Below are positions 45,538 to 58,518 of a DNA stretch of 64,000 bases, piece after piece. The notes beneath the pieces are model-generated. The model was given only the letters and a program-made list of their open reading frames with translations. It searched no databases and was not told where the DNA came from. Source of the stretch: [Phialemoniopsis] sp. UDSM-2020 (taxonomy: Eukaryota > Ascomycota > Sordariomycetes > Thyridiales > Thyridiaceae); the NCBI GenBank assembly GCA_018873225.1, contig JAEILZ010000003.1, positions 2,418,001 to 2,482,000 of the forward strand, in the 5' to 3' direction. The position numbers and the translations under genes are program-made. The number at the start of each line of letters is the position of its first letter. The stretch's first letter is position 1.

Positions 45538-46964
45538 CTACATCTCATCGATCCGAGCACTCGGCATGGTCATCCCAGCAGTTTCGAATTCGAGTTTCGG
45601 CTCTGCCCAGGGATCATAAGTTACCGTCCCATAGGCCGAGATCGGCCCAATAGAGGTGACCTCGACTGGCGACTGGTATTGGTACGCCCATTGCTCCTCG
45701 GCCTGGTGCTGAGGTTGCTGGTACTGGGTGGGGACCGCCGGGTGTCCTTGGTGCTGGGGTGGTTGCTGAGGATGCTGGTGCATTGGGTCATGGAAATTGA
45801 CCATGGGCGGCTGCTGATCCACTGGAGAAGCGCCTTGCAGTGCATACGTTGCTGCCTGGGGTGGCTGGTGAGTATAGAATCGATCCATGGTCGAAGGGCT
45901 CCGGCCGGGTGTGGAGAAGGTGCTGGGGCTGCTCTGGACTGACGCAGCTAAGCCTGGAGCAGGGTACGGAATGTCAACCGCGATGCGCTCGACGTTCTGT
46001 CTAGGCATCTGATACTGTGGGGCCATGGGCGCTGTATTCATGGTGGCCACACCGGGATTGCTCTGGTCGGTCACGTAGTATGGGTGCTGAGGCATGCTCG
46101 TGGCTTGTCCCGGCATCGGTTGACCTTGGTATTCTTGGGGACCTCCAGAAAGGCTGTGGCGGTGACTATACTGCTGCATGTCGAACTGGTTCATTTGCTG
46201 ACCGAAATTGTCAAAGGAAGCTGCTCTGTGAAGCATGTGGCCCTGAGGCATCGCGTGTGACATGGGATTGCCCGGTGGTGGCCAGGGGATCGCGCCGCTC
46301 TTTGGGGTGGAAGGGGACTCCTCAGTACCGGACTCGGATGTGCAGTCGTCGAGTTCTGCCGAATACATGCCCCGTTGGTGGGAGCGTCGTTGGTGTTTGA
46401 CCATGGTTGTCTTGCGACAAAAGCTTTGGAGAGCGTCAGTAACGGATCACATCAGAGACACCGGCCAGGAACGACGCCGACACCGACATACCTTTTGAAG
46501 CATCCCTGATGAGCGCACTTATAGGGGCGCTTCCCTGTGTGGATCCGGCGATGCCTCGCCAGACTGGATGACTGCTTCAAGTCAATAATTGTCGACATGG
46601 TGGGCGACGAGAGGGCTCACATCTGAAAAACGCTTGTTGCACCCAACATGTAGGCACTTGTGGGGCTTCTCGCCGGTATGTGTCCTGATGTGGACAGTCA
46701 AGGCACTTCGCTGGATGAAGCTCTTGTCACAGCCCGGCGTGCTGCATGCGTAAGGCCTCTCATTTGTGTGAATACGGAAGTGTCGTTGCAAGTCAGACTT
46801 GCGGTTGAAGCTCTGCGAAGCACAGGATTAGTGATCCGGTGCTCTCAAGCGTCGTCAGTGCGGCAGCCAGTCTCGCATCAACAGCTTACTTTAGGACAAC
46901 TCGGCCACTCGCACTGAAACGGACGAGCCGCTGGCTCGACATCAACAAGCTCCATCAATTCCAT
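45538..46964 (-). CDS. C2H2 zinc-finger transcription factor with four fingers
   Basis: Four exons (46890-46964, 46812-46621, 46571-46492, 46423-45538) with introns of 77, 49 and 68 nt give 410 residues; every join falls inside or between fingers in correct phase. Finger 1 (about 16-40) reads FQCEWPSCPK then SFNRKSDLQRHFRIH; finger 2 (about 46-70) YACSTPGCDKSFIQRSAL; finger 3 (about 76-100) HKCLHVGCNKRFSD then SSSLARHRRIH; finger 4 (about 106-131) YKCAHQGCFKSFCRKTTMVK. Linkers are TNERPY, TGEKPH and TGKRPY. The remaining 280 residues are disordered and rich in Gln, Pro, Met and His, as in activation domains. The start MELMELVDVEP is the first ATG after an in-frame stop. Target genes are unknown. 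The leader upstream is long and may contain introns. Confidence 0.9.
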
Positions 46965-49200
46965 TCTTCTCAGGATAATGGTGGTGTTGTTTCACTAGAA
47001 CACCCAAAGCGACTTGTGTCCGCACAAGGATCGCTATCGAATGGATGCAAACAAAGTTGGAGGAAAATGCCAACCAGATGGTATGGCTGCTCCGAGCAGA
47101 AGAAGTACGAACTCGAGAGAAAGTCGGGTGATCCGTGGAAAGAATGTTTACGCTTTACCTGGATGTGCTGGGTGAAAGTCTGCGGAGTGTGATCGGCCTC
47201 AATGCGACCAGCTAATACCGTGATATGCGACAGGTTTTCCCGGGTTGTGTCGTCTGATCAGTGGAGAGACAGCGAAACCACGGAGACAATATGTTCAACG
47301 CAATGCGCCGAAGCCGTCAATGCGTTTCGGATCGACTTGATGAACAATTAGTAAGTGGCGGGTTCAGTCTTCGAAACAAAAAAGAATGACACTCTTGGGC
47401 AAGGAGCGGGATTGTCCATGGTGGATGCGCCTTCTCGCTGCGGGAGACCAAACACACCGACCATCTGGACTACAGGTTGGAGTTGGGAGTTGATGGGTGA
47501 TGTGAAGACAAAAGACAAGACTTTCAAGAGTCTCGGATGGTGGTGACGGGAGACTTACAAGAAACCCGCGCAGAGCTTAAAAGGGCTTTCAAGCCTACAA
47601 TCTGCAAGATTGTTCGAGTCAAAATAAAGGTGAACTTGAAAAACTCGGGAATCCCAGCCCCAGATGATATCCCAACCAAGTGGTTCGATATCAAGCCAGA
47701 CGGCAATGCTGATGAATAGATTCTATCAGGTGTCCAGAGCCAATGGCATGGTCCAAGTTCCGGGCTTCCTTGTTGAAGTATGGCGAATGCTGGCCTCGCA
47801 GGTGGTGCTAAGATGAAATAGACTTGAAGAGGTCTGATGACAATTGTAGACGGGGTTGATCCAATGTGCTGGTGTCGCCAGGTAGGTGAAAAGGAGAGTG
47901 TCCTAGGTGCGATATCCGTATGTCGTGAGGGCCTTCACCGGTGATGTTGCGATACCAAGGGCAAGTGTCCTGGTAGTCGACGACAGCAATGATGATGAGG
48001 GCGTATGAGGCCTAATAGTCTCTGTGCTCACTGATGGAGGTTTGTCGAAAGGAACAACATGAATCAGAATGCAGGAACGATAATCTGGAACCCTGGCAAG
48101 AGGGAGGGGTGCGAGGGGTGCCTGGTGTTTATGTATACAGACGAGGTCGACAAGTGACAAGAAGAGGATCTCCCAGACAGGCTTGGATTATCGCGGCTGC
48201 ATTGCCAGGCCTGGTGGCGTTTGGGGTAAGTTGAAAGAAAGAGAAAAGTATGGGGTCAAGGTATGCAAGGCATATACCACAGCGCAGCACCTCTACCCTG
48301 CCTGATCTCGTCTGTGGTCTCTTTTTCCCCTAGGCAACTTGGAGAAGGACGGGATGATGAGAGGCAATGGAAGTACCCTTGGGGGATGGGTAGGTGAAGA
48401 GCGAACCTGCCGGCTTGTCTTGTCTTCTCCCACACTAGAGCGCACACACGAATACACAGAACATCCACCCACGCTGGGCTTGCCTACTCGGCCGGTCCCT
48501 TGGTCGTGTCGCCGTTTTCTGGTCCGAGTGGAGATCAAGTGCTCGTGCGCACAGAAACCAGGTCCCCAGGTTCTGCTACAGAGTGCGACTAGGCCCGCGA
48601 CCGCCAGTCGAGCGTGTTGGGCCGGGGCGTGGCGATCCAAGGGGCAATGCTGAAAGAGCGGTACAGCAATTGTAAACGGAATAGCTTCGATATGAATAGA
48701 TCCAGTTCTCTTGTGGTCTTGTCTGTATGCAAGTGCGTTGTTGAAGTGGGCTTCAGACGTTTTGCGCTGGCTCTCAAACGCACAAGCACACTCGCAGACG
48801 CAACAGATGCAGCCGCAGGAACACCAAAGACAACCAAGCTCTGCGTTTGAATGGTTCGAAGGGTCTGGACAGGACGGTGGAACCTGCGATGGGGTCGACA
48901 AGAGACCACAGCGTGCAATATATGTATAGACGGGCTGGAAGTAGAAAGTGATAGCGGCACCCTGGGCTTCGCCGAGTCCTTACGGGATGCACTATTTGTA
49001 GCGGTAGTGGTGGCAGTTTCTCCTGCGTAAAGGATCACTGAATGAATGTTGAGAAAGGAGCTGCGTATATGTAAAACAGGAACTGGCCGCAAGATGGAAA
49101 TCGAGGCTTGGGGGGACAAAAAGCGAGATGGGGTTCAAGTCAGAATACATACCTACATGCATCTGACAAGGTAAAGCAGCGAGTACATAGTGAATGATGG
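46965..49200. promoter_or_regulatory. Probable long leader and promoter of the C2H2 gene
   Basis: On the minus strand this region has donor-like GTAAGT sites (for example near 47559) and pyrimidine-rich tracts but no supportable coding frame. Long spliced leaders are common for fungal regulatory genes, so I assign it tentatively to the C2H2 gene. Confidence 0.35.
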
Positions 49201-52200
49201 ACAAGGTCAGGTACCGGACTGGGGTGCAGCAGACAGAGGTACCTCAAGTGTGATGGCTGACAAGGTGGTGATCAAGGAGAAAGGGGGTATGGGATGGGGT
49301 ACTCAACTGGGTCCCGAAGTATCTTATCTGTACCTCCACCCAGGCTTGCTCACCTTGGCTGCCCAGCTCGCACCGAGTGGGTGTGGGTTTCGGTCCTCAC
49401 TTACACACTCTGAAGTTCTCTCTCCTCTCCTCGAACACCACGGCGAGGCCCAAGATGATAGGCAGGCACCGAGGAAATGGTGTTTATCGGCATCTCAAAT
49501 CCAGGCTGATCCGGGTCTTTTCCCACATCTTGTCTAGATCTTGCACTTTAATTCTTCCCATCCGCCCCCCCCTCCTCTCTGCCGTCATCCAATTCATACT
49601 CCGACTCCTTAGTACCTAGCCTAGCTGAAGCAGGAAAAGGAAATAGCCCCAGTACGGATCAGGGATAGATGGACCGGTGGAGTTGTGAATGAGGGCGAGG
49701 AAACGGCCGGCAGCTTTTCCCCTTGGGTCCTCCGACTTCAGATGTGTGTGGTGTTGATTCCTTTTAGTCAATGAGAGCCATGTACTTGCATCTAGACAAA
49801 CAGCTTAACCGAGCAGAGGTCCACAGCGGACGCCGCAGAGGTGAAGGGCGAGGGTACCTCGTCCAACCCATTGTCCATGACACGGGCGGATTTCGTTGAT
49901 GATGGGGCCTCTGTGCTGCTTCTTTTGGTGATGGGTCCTGCAGCAACACCAAGAAGCATGCATGGACCAACCCTGTTTGGTCTCTCCTCTCTCCCGGCCC
50001 CTGGTCGTCAACTACTTTCCGGCCGGGGCTCGCGTGGGAATCCCTGCCTCACCACACTTCGCGACCCTCCAGGATCCCTGCTAGCTTAGGGGAGCAACCG
50101 TATTTTCCGGTCAGGAGTACCTAGACTAAACCGAATTGGCGGCCGAGATTTCGATTACAAGAGGTGGGTGGATTCGGCATGCCTGGCCGGCCGAGTGAAG
50201 GAATCACCTAACTTGACACTACAGAAAAAGACAGGCCTTGCTTTGGTGTGTGCGCGGCACATCAGGAAGAAAGACAACGGGGCCGGATGGGATCCCCTGG
50301 TCTGTCAACTAGGACTTGTCTTTTCTCGCCTGCATTTCCCAGATGGAGGGCTGGTGTCATATTCTAAAATTTCTTAGTTGCTCTTTGCCCCGCACGAATG
50401 CTGCTTCATTGCGCAGTGGACGTTTGCGAGGCACAAATGATGCCAAAAGAGGTCGGCGGGCTCGCCAGGTGATCAGAGCAATGTATATCTCTGCCGCTCT
50501 CGCGTCATTCCACCCCTCTTGAAGCCTCTTTCCCTCTGTTTCTTTCCAGTCGTCTTATTGTTGGTGTTGCAGAGGGTACCATGCGATGGTCGACAGGATG
50601 TTTGGTTGGTGTCAGTCCTCGCTGGTCGATGAAACCCCCGGATGGAGCGGCAGACGCTTATTCGTCAATTCCCAGGACCGCCCATGTGCTCGACTCGCAC
50701 GGGCATCCCGTGCCGTCCCTTTGTAGGTCTTGTTGCTAGCTACCTAGCACGCGGAGGCGGAGAGGCTGGTCTGATGTCTGTTATTTGGTTCAGATATTGA
50801 TGGCGGAAAGCCATTGTACCTATATCAAACCACCCTGGTGGCTAGAGCGGGCTGCCGCGGCTGCATCGAGCTGATATAGGCCCTTTACCGGCTTTGGCAA
50901 GCCTCTCTGGGTGCATCTGCAAGCTTGACCTCCCGTTAGGGAACAGCAGAACGCCAAGCTTGTAAAGTCGCGGCAGGGGTTCTAAGTGGCAGGCAGGATA
51001 TTCAAGCAAAAATCTACCCTCCACCAACTCAACCTGCAGCGGCTGGGTGACGAGGAGGGGCAGCAAAAGCGGCAGAGATACTTGCATCGTTGCTACGCCT
51101 TCGGTATGTCTGCCATGTACACTGGCAAGCTGCAAGTTTCTTACAGAATGTGTTGGTCAGCCACGAGGAGCCGGGGAGCGTTTGGCTAGTGCCAGCTGGG
51201 TTAGCAGCGCGGTTCGCTAGCTTGTCTAGCAGCAGTTCGCGGCCGCGGAAAGGAAGAGGCACAAGCAGGCTCGCACACAGAGGCACGGTACGTACTCCGT
51301 ACACAGCCTTCCCAGGAGACAACCAGAGGATGAATTTCTTGCAGTCTGTGACACACCAGTGCTTCTTCTTTGGGATCTGTCATTATCCCAAGTCGGCATG
51401 CCTCTGCACCGTTGAGTCGAGGTTTTGTGCCCTTGCGTCGGACTACCCATCCGAGGTGAGACGTCGGCATGCGGAGGGTTTGAGCTGCCGACATCAATGA
51501 GATGAGATAGGTACCCTATTTGAAGCCACTGGGCCGACTGGGGGTCTATCCTGTCAATTTTTGCTCCTCACCTGGGGGTTGACCTTGCGGCGTCGTATCC
51601 GGGGCTACCCTGGAAATCTAGATGCCGAGGATCGTATCCCGCGTCGACCAAAGATTCACCTTAGCAAAGAGTAATCGAAATTGTTATTCTGGAGGGGTTC
51701 ATCTGCCAGTGCCACGATGATCGCTCCTTGAGGAACCTCGCCTAGACAGCCTCCCTGGTCTATGATGGAGGTACTTCCATACCTTGTGAGCAGTAAGTGG
51801 GGAAGGCATGCCTACCAGTTCGCGTGGAAATGCACCTGGTTCGTCTGCCATGCCTCTTCAGGTCATATAAGATCCTCGTACGGACGACGGACTGGAGTGG
51901 CATGTCAATGCCCAGCCATCCTTCAGGTGATGAACAGGGCAAAAAGGACAGAGGAAAAAAAGAGACAGCGCCGATGGGTGGGTGGGCATGACGACAGGGG
52001 GCGGCAGGGCTAGCACCACGGTATTCTGTACCCGGAGTTACATCGCACCAGGGCGGAATGATGTGAAGACTGCAAGATGATCCGGGGGACCCATGTCGGC
52101 ATTTTACCTGTCTTGGTTTCGTTATCGACCACTGTCGCAAACCCCTGTGATGGTGGTGAGGGGCACGCAGAGACGAGACGGTTGTTGTTGTGTGGTGTTG

Positions 52201-52264
52201 AGCAAAGAGGACTGGGCCAAGAAAGAGAAGTGCCCCTCATTGTGCGACATCGCGACTCTTCCCT

Positions 52265-52297
52265 CCCCCCCCCCCCCCCCGGTCCAGTCCAGTCCAG
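52265..52297 (+). repeat. C16 homopolymer followed by GTCCA repeats
   Basis: A run of 16 C (52265-52280) is immediately followed by three copies of GTCCA and a partial fourth. It is a length-variable simple repeat in noncoding DNA. Confidence 0.9.
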
Positions 52298-52769
52298 TCC
52301 TGTCGTCTACTCCACCACAAAAACTCACGATCCTAGGCACGGCCCCTCTTCCCAGGGCGACCTTTCCTCGAATGGTCGAGAACGAGGTATTGTATCAGGT
52401 CGAGCAGTAAAACCGGGACGACAAGAACAATGATCACACCGAGTAAAGTGGCCTGGCAGCCAGGAGATGAATATTGAACGAGGCCTGGATGCAAAGTGGT
52501 GCGCAGCTCGGGTTTGTTTCATGGATTTTGCAGGCTGCACTTGCCACTGGCTGCTTCTCCAAGCGTACCAAACTTTGGCTCAATGGGCACACCAATCGCG
52601 ATCTCGACGCAAACCAGGGTTCCCTCTGAACAAGCTTCTTCTTGGCTTAGTTGATTCCTGTACTCCGTACTCAAGAGTCGGGCGTGTCTTATCGCTATCG
52701 TCGATCGATGCTAAGGGCGGATAAGCTCAATGTTGGAGGACCAGGTTTTGTGTTGACCGGACCTCGAAC

Positions 52770-52790
52770 GATTGATTGATTGATTGATTG
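52770..52790 (+). repeat. (GATT)5 microsatellite
   Basis: Five perfect GATT units plus one G lie in noncoding DNA. Confidence 0.9.
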
Positions 52791-55700
52791 CATGAAGATG
52801 GCTTGTCTAGGTTCTCGTCTCCACGGACGGGGGACAAGCAAAACCGGCGATCCAGACCGGACGCATTGTTGGGCGCAGAACAAACGCATGATGTTGAAGG
52901 ACAGTTTGTCCCGCCGAACTCCCCGCGGCCCTCTTTTTGTTTTGACACCGTCTTCTGGCTCTCTCCTTCCTGGGCTAGACTTGCTGCTCATTGTCTGTAC
53001 GGAGTAGCAACTTGTCTCTGAGAAACGTGCAAGCTCGACGGACGAAAATAGGCATACCTATGGAGTAAGTATGGAGTAGAGGCAGTGGAGATGCTCCGTC
53101 AGGTGTTGAGTTGACTTAACTTTAGGGGCTTTGCTTGATGGAGCTAGCAATTCGTCCGCGCGACATGTCAAAATGGTTTTCGCGTGGTGTCTTAGTCTTG
53201 GTCTTGCTTGGTCTTGCCTGCGGGCCATATTGGCGCAGAGTGGAACCTGAACCTTGGAAGTGCTCCAGTTGCTGCTGCCAGTGCCTTCCTACGCCGCAAA
53301 GAATGCCTAGCGTTGGCGTTCAGCTCTCCCCTCACTAGACCTCAGCCACTGACCATCCCCTAAACCATCTTTGACAGGCGCTCCGTTAGCTATGGCTCCT
53401 AGTGGCCGTGGGGAATCTCGTTTTCCTCCAATTTAACTCGAATCTCCAGCATCGTCCAGGATGCTGCCAGTACGTGGGCGACCATCAACCTAGTCTATGC
53501 ATTGCTAGTCGTCGCGCGACGCGGCAACGACTGTTTGAGATGAGGTAGGGGGAAAGATCAGGTTCAGCAAAAATTAGTCGTCTAGCCTCCATGTCTGTCA
53601 TCGAAGACAGTCCGATTTCGACGCCATGCTCTGTACACATCACCACCTCCTCCGTAGCTAGGTATCCGTATCAAGAGATTTCTTTTGCCTGTCCCCTCCC
53701 GCCCCTGTGGTAGACCCTGGCCTGTCATCATGTCAGTCGGACCGTTGGCATTCCAGAGCACCCATCAGTCAGAGCTGACATCAACCACGGAACCATGTTT
53801 TCACATTCTAGCCAGCAGGGGGGGGGTTGGCTCAAAAGCAAACTGCATTACAGACAATTTTCATGTGCCTCGCAGAATATTCACCATCTTACCGGCCGGT
53901 GCAGAGAATGGCAATGATCAAGTCACCAACCATTCCCACACATATTGTCATCTACAATTAGCTGATTAGTGCCTTGGTCTTCGATCTTTGACGTGTGACA
54001 TCCATTCTCGTCCTTGTCAAACTCAGGCGGCGGCCGAAACCTGACCATTCGTCCCAAAGGAGAATTTCATCTGCACTCTCTCTCGTCTTGCATATGCGCC
54101 ACAGGCGCATGACAGAGGTAGGTGCTGGAGAGGCTACGGCCCGCATGCTCCTCTCCCCTCCTTTTCAGTGTAGGCGGCTTGCATCTCGAGGCTTGGCATG
54201 CTTACCCAGCCAGTTGACAGGGGGCACACTTGGTTTGTATCCTGGCTGACCTTACCCACGAGGGTAAGCGTGTCTGCGGATTCCGGCTGGAGGAGCCCGC
54301 CGAGCCGGCCGGAAGAGTCAGCCAGCCATCGACGTCTGCGACCGCCTGACACTGAAGATGATCTTCATGACCTGGGCTCTATTGGTACCCTAATGAGCGA
54401 GAAAGCGCCGGGCTGACATGACGGCATGTCCCCTTCTCAACGCGATTGTAGGAATCGTGCTGTCATGTCCCATGTCTCCAGGCTTCGACGTGGCAGGGGT
54501 CATCAATGAAGCTTTCCAGATAGAGAAAAGCGAAGTTGGTTATGGCTCCTCGCCTAGTCGTTCTTTCGCAAGATGTTCCAGAAGAGCTCTGGACATTGTC
54601 TTCTGTAGATCCATCCGTTATTGGCGATAGTGTAAGACGCTTCCCTGACCAGGGCATTCCACGACTATTCGAGGCATCCCAGATCATTGATCTGCTTTGG
54701 CTGCGATCAATACTGAATTTGACAATTCCACAAGGCCGCTCCCGATCAAAATGCGGGGACGGTGCGTTGGCAGCGGCAAATGTTGACTGTTCCATTGTCT
54801 TTCGAAGGGTCTTCATCGGCACGAGCCTCAAATTTCCGAGAGACACCAAGGATCCCAGAGTATTACATGAACGGTTCTTCCAATATCCGCACGACAGCGC
54901 TACCTGTGGGGTATTACTAGATGCATGCATCGCAGGCTCTGACCCTTTTCTGGCTCGAGACGTGGCGTGTTGCCCTGGTTGGCCTCCCATACGATTTGGA
55001 CCTCGAAATCCAGACGCTGGGGTTGCAGCAAAAAACCCTCGTTCGGCACGGCTCGAGTGCCGATGCACGATGCAAGGCCGTACGCTTCATTTGTAATCGC
55101 GCCAGAAACGGGACTTTTGTACATGGCTATTCACAGATTCGAGCAGGCATGGAGATAAAAGTGCCGCAATGGCTCCTCTTCGCGATTGGGCGCAGGCATA
55201 AGTTGCAAGTTCGAAAGCTTCACCGCTCGTTTCTGAACGCATGCCATAGCCCGTCGTGACATCGGCCACCTGGCGCTTGGTTGTCTAGGCCTACTACAGT
55301 GGTCCCATTGTGCGGAACACATGATGCTGCAACGGCACAGACTGACTGCGTACAGGCAGGTCCAGATGTCGAGATGTCTACCGCCAGTCCTATTCAGAAC
55401 ATCAGAGTTATGCAAGACGTAATGAACAGACATGGCTGATACGACCACGGGAGAGCTTTTGGCAATCAGTCTGGGGTCGGATATGGTATGAACGCAGTAC
55501 CCCATAGTTGGTCAAGAGTGTGGGCAGCGTTCGTGTGGGGAAGCTGCAGGAGCGGCTTGGAGTGCTGCACAGGAGTGTGACTCGCCAAGCAACTCTTGGT
55601 AAGAACTCCTGTTCATGTTGCAGATGGATACCATCATCTCCAGGCCTGGAGAGGCAGCCCCATTGCATCACTCGTGCAGTGCGATGCGATGCGATGCTAT

Positions 55701-56932
55701 ACGCAGCATTCCAGTCCCACAGTGACGATCTAAATTCGTTGATGTCAAGGCACTAGGTGCTTCGCTTATCGGGCATGGCCAGACGGAACTGGAGAATCGT
55801 GTTGATAGACGCAAATATGTATGTTAGGCGGGACTGCCTCTCGTGTTTCTCTCCTAAAGAGACACTGCCGATGTCAAAGTATCGTGGGATCTGCCGTTGT
55901 TGAAAATAAGCTCTCGAGGCCCTGCCATGTGCAGCCATTTGATCCTCGTTATCTAGATCATTTTGGAGGGTTCGACGAGCAAACGATCTGCGTTCGAAAA
56001 AGCAAATTTCAAGTGTCAGGGAAGATTCGACCGGGGTACGAGATCCATAATGCCAAGCGTCTGTGCGCAAACGGCTTGCCGTTGTGGGTGGGTGGGGAGA
56101 AATCTGATAGGTCGGAACCGACACTCCAATCAAGGCTTTGAAAGCGTCTTGACTTTTTGCAAATGGCGATGGTGATGATGAATGCCTGCCGCACCCTTGC
56201 CAAGGCAAGGATAGCTAGCTGACCGCCTTGTGGAGGACGACCGCCTGCCCTGGCAGGGCAGTCGGCAAGACTACTGTACTCCGTATTGACACATTGCATA
56301 CGACAAGGGAGGTCCTGGCCCGCATGAGCAATACATACACATACATACCCGCGATCAACTTGAAGAAATCGAAAACGGACGTCTGGGCGATGGCATGTGT
56401 AGATGCCGCCTTTGCATGTGGTGGATGGTGCTTTCCTCGGAGGCGAGACAATGACGCAGGGGCTCATCGGGGCATGTTTTTTCTGGCAATGGCGCCCTGC
56501 ATCGTCATGTCGGAGATTGAGAAAGGAGGCAAAGGGATCAATTAACCTGGCTGTCATATTCTTTGATCTCCGCACGGGACAGATAGCGACCTTGTCGTGC
56601 AAAGGGCTGCCGACGCAATTAACCCACTTCATCCTGCGACAAGGGTTGACCGATTTCTAAGATCTGACTACACATTGCGGGAAACTTCAATTGACTCTGA
56701 ATACGGCAAGCAGCCTCTGCACTACAACACAATCCGTCAAAGCGACCCGGTGCCTGAGCAATGACGTTCCTTTATTTTCTTTTCTTTTTTTTGCCCCTCG
56801 CGTGGCTGGCGTTGATCAACCGGACTGCCGGCACGCTATTGCGAAGTGAGAGCCAAGCACAAATGAAGTACGTAAAAGAGAAAGATTTGGCGGAGTCAAA
56901 AGATCAGGGATGGTGAAGGAAAAGAACATGAG

Positions 56933-56966
56933 GAAGGTCCGCGCGCTTGCGGACCTTCGTTTTTTC
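56933..56966 (+). terminator. Hairpin followed by T6, terminator-like
   Basis: The arms GAAGGTCCGC (56933-56942) and GCGGACCTTC (56949-56958) are perfect inverted repeats around a 6-nt loop, followed after one base by six T. In bacteria this would be an intrinsic terminator. In a fungal nucleus a T-run of this length could terminate RNA polymerase III. I found no convincing A/B boxes or known small RNA immediately upstream. Confidence 0.45.
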
Positions 56967-58455
56967 TTCTGCAGATCGATCGACATACTTTTTTGTGGGG
57001 AGAAAACGTGGAATGTCAGGGAATCGCCGGCCAGGATGCCGGTGTGAGCCAACACTCTTGAATCCTCATGACGGAGGTTTCGCAGTGGGAAATGATCTGT
57101 TCCACATCGATGCAAATCCTGCTGTTAGCTAGCACTCATCAAATGAGTAACAAAGCGCAAGAGGAGCCACCAACAAAGGACAATGCCGTGGACAAGATGG
57201 TAATCTACTACTCTCCCTACTAACGAACAGGGTTGAAAGTCCGGTTCCCCCGCATTTCGGCCGGGACATGTGGGGCTGCCGCCAGCCTTTCCCGCACGCC
57301 CGGAGGCCCATCAAGCCCTCAACCACCCAGCTCAAGGATCCACACCGCACCGATGATGATCAGTGAAAGCAGTTCCTTGAGTCTGCCAGCCACCGTCCTT
57401 CCTACCCATTGACCTACGTTGTAGTACTTGGGGGCTCGCTCGGTCTCTCCGTGGTGGACACTGTGGATGGCGACGGTTGCTTCGGACCATGTCCTTGCCA
57501 CGCCACAGACCAGCGCCAACAAGTGTCGATAACACTGCGTTGTTGCAGAGGTGGTTTCTTGCGCCCCTCAGACTTTTCAGACTCTCGATGCCGTGCCGGG
57601 GGTCCTTCGCGATCAAAGTTTGGTTCGCAGGAACCCTACCACACAGATTATGTTGCTCGAAACCCTGAACCAAGACCAATCCTGGCCCTACAGATGCCCA
57701 CTCAAGACGCACTGGCCTGCCTACAGTCACCTGGCAGAGGTGCGGACCGCAGCCAGACCTCAGGTGGCGTTCTGCTGCCAGGGGGCGTTTGAGGTTTGAG
57801 AAACGACTAGCTCATGGTGAATATGCAAAGCATTGACATCGATCTCCCAACTAGCCACCCTCTTGAACTGGCTGCCAAAAGCGACCACACTGCAAGTCCT
57901 GCCCCAGCGTGGCTTCCGTCTTTGCTGCACTTGCGCCCTGCGTTTTGGAGCGGGAAGATCGTCTGTCTAGCATGGCTATGCTGCATATATCGTGCGGCCG
58001 TCGTACATCTGAAGGTCATCGGACATATTTAGTGCAACCTTTGGGTCCGAGCGCACGAGCCGGTCCCAGTACCCTCGTAATTCTGCACATGCTGTGCTTT
58101 TGTTAGAATGAGGCTACTTTTGAAACCCTCAATTACATTCCACCTGTAAGTAAGACAGATCTAGACTGTTCAACATGTCGAAAGTCGGCATTGAAAGTTT
58201 GGGCTTGTATGTATCATTGTAGGCGAAGATACAACGATTCACAGACACAGAGACAGAGATGTTCGAGAGAATATCGGGGGAGACTCTTGGAAAGCTTGTG
58301 AGAAAAGTTGCGGTACAGATTCCCTAGTCCATCTTGGTTATTAGTCGACAATGATTCCCACTTCGCGCACCACGTCTCGCCCCACCCTGGCTCGTATGTA
58401 TTTTGCATGTACAAGACAAAATGTGTCCGTCGTCACTTGACAGAGAGTCTAGTAT

Positions 58456-58518
58456 CTCTAGGCTCTAGGCTCTAGGCTCTAGGCTCTAGGCTCTAGGCTC
58501 TAGGCTCTAGGCTCTAGG
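58456..58518 (+). repeat. Heptamer minisatellite (CTCTAGG)9
   Basis: Nine perfect tandem copies of CTCTAGG cover 63 bp in noncoding DNA. The perfection suggests recent expansion. Confidence 0.97.

Noticed and set aside
54463..55096. Overlapping frames of 186 (plus) and 201 (minus) codons
   Set aside because: They occupy the same DNA on opposite strands, neither has family motifs, and neither is favoured by codon pattern.
56009..56632. 207-codon minus-strand frame with several cysteines
   Set aside because: No signal peptide or regular cysteine spacing; not supportable as a secreted effector.
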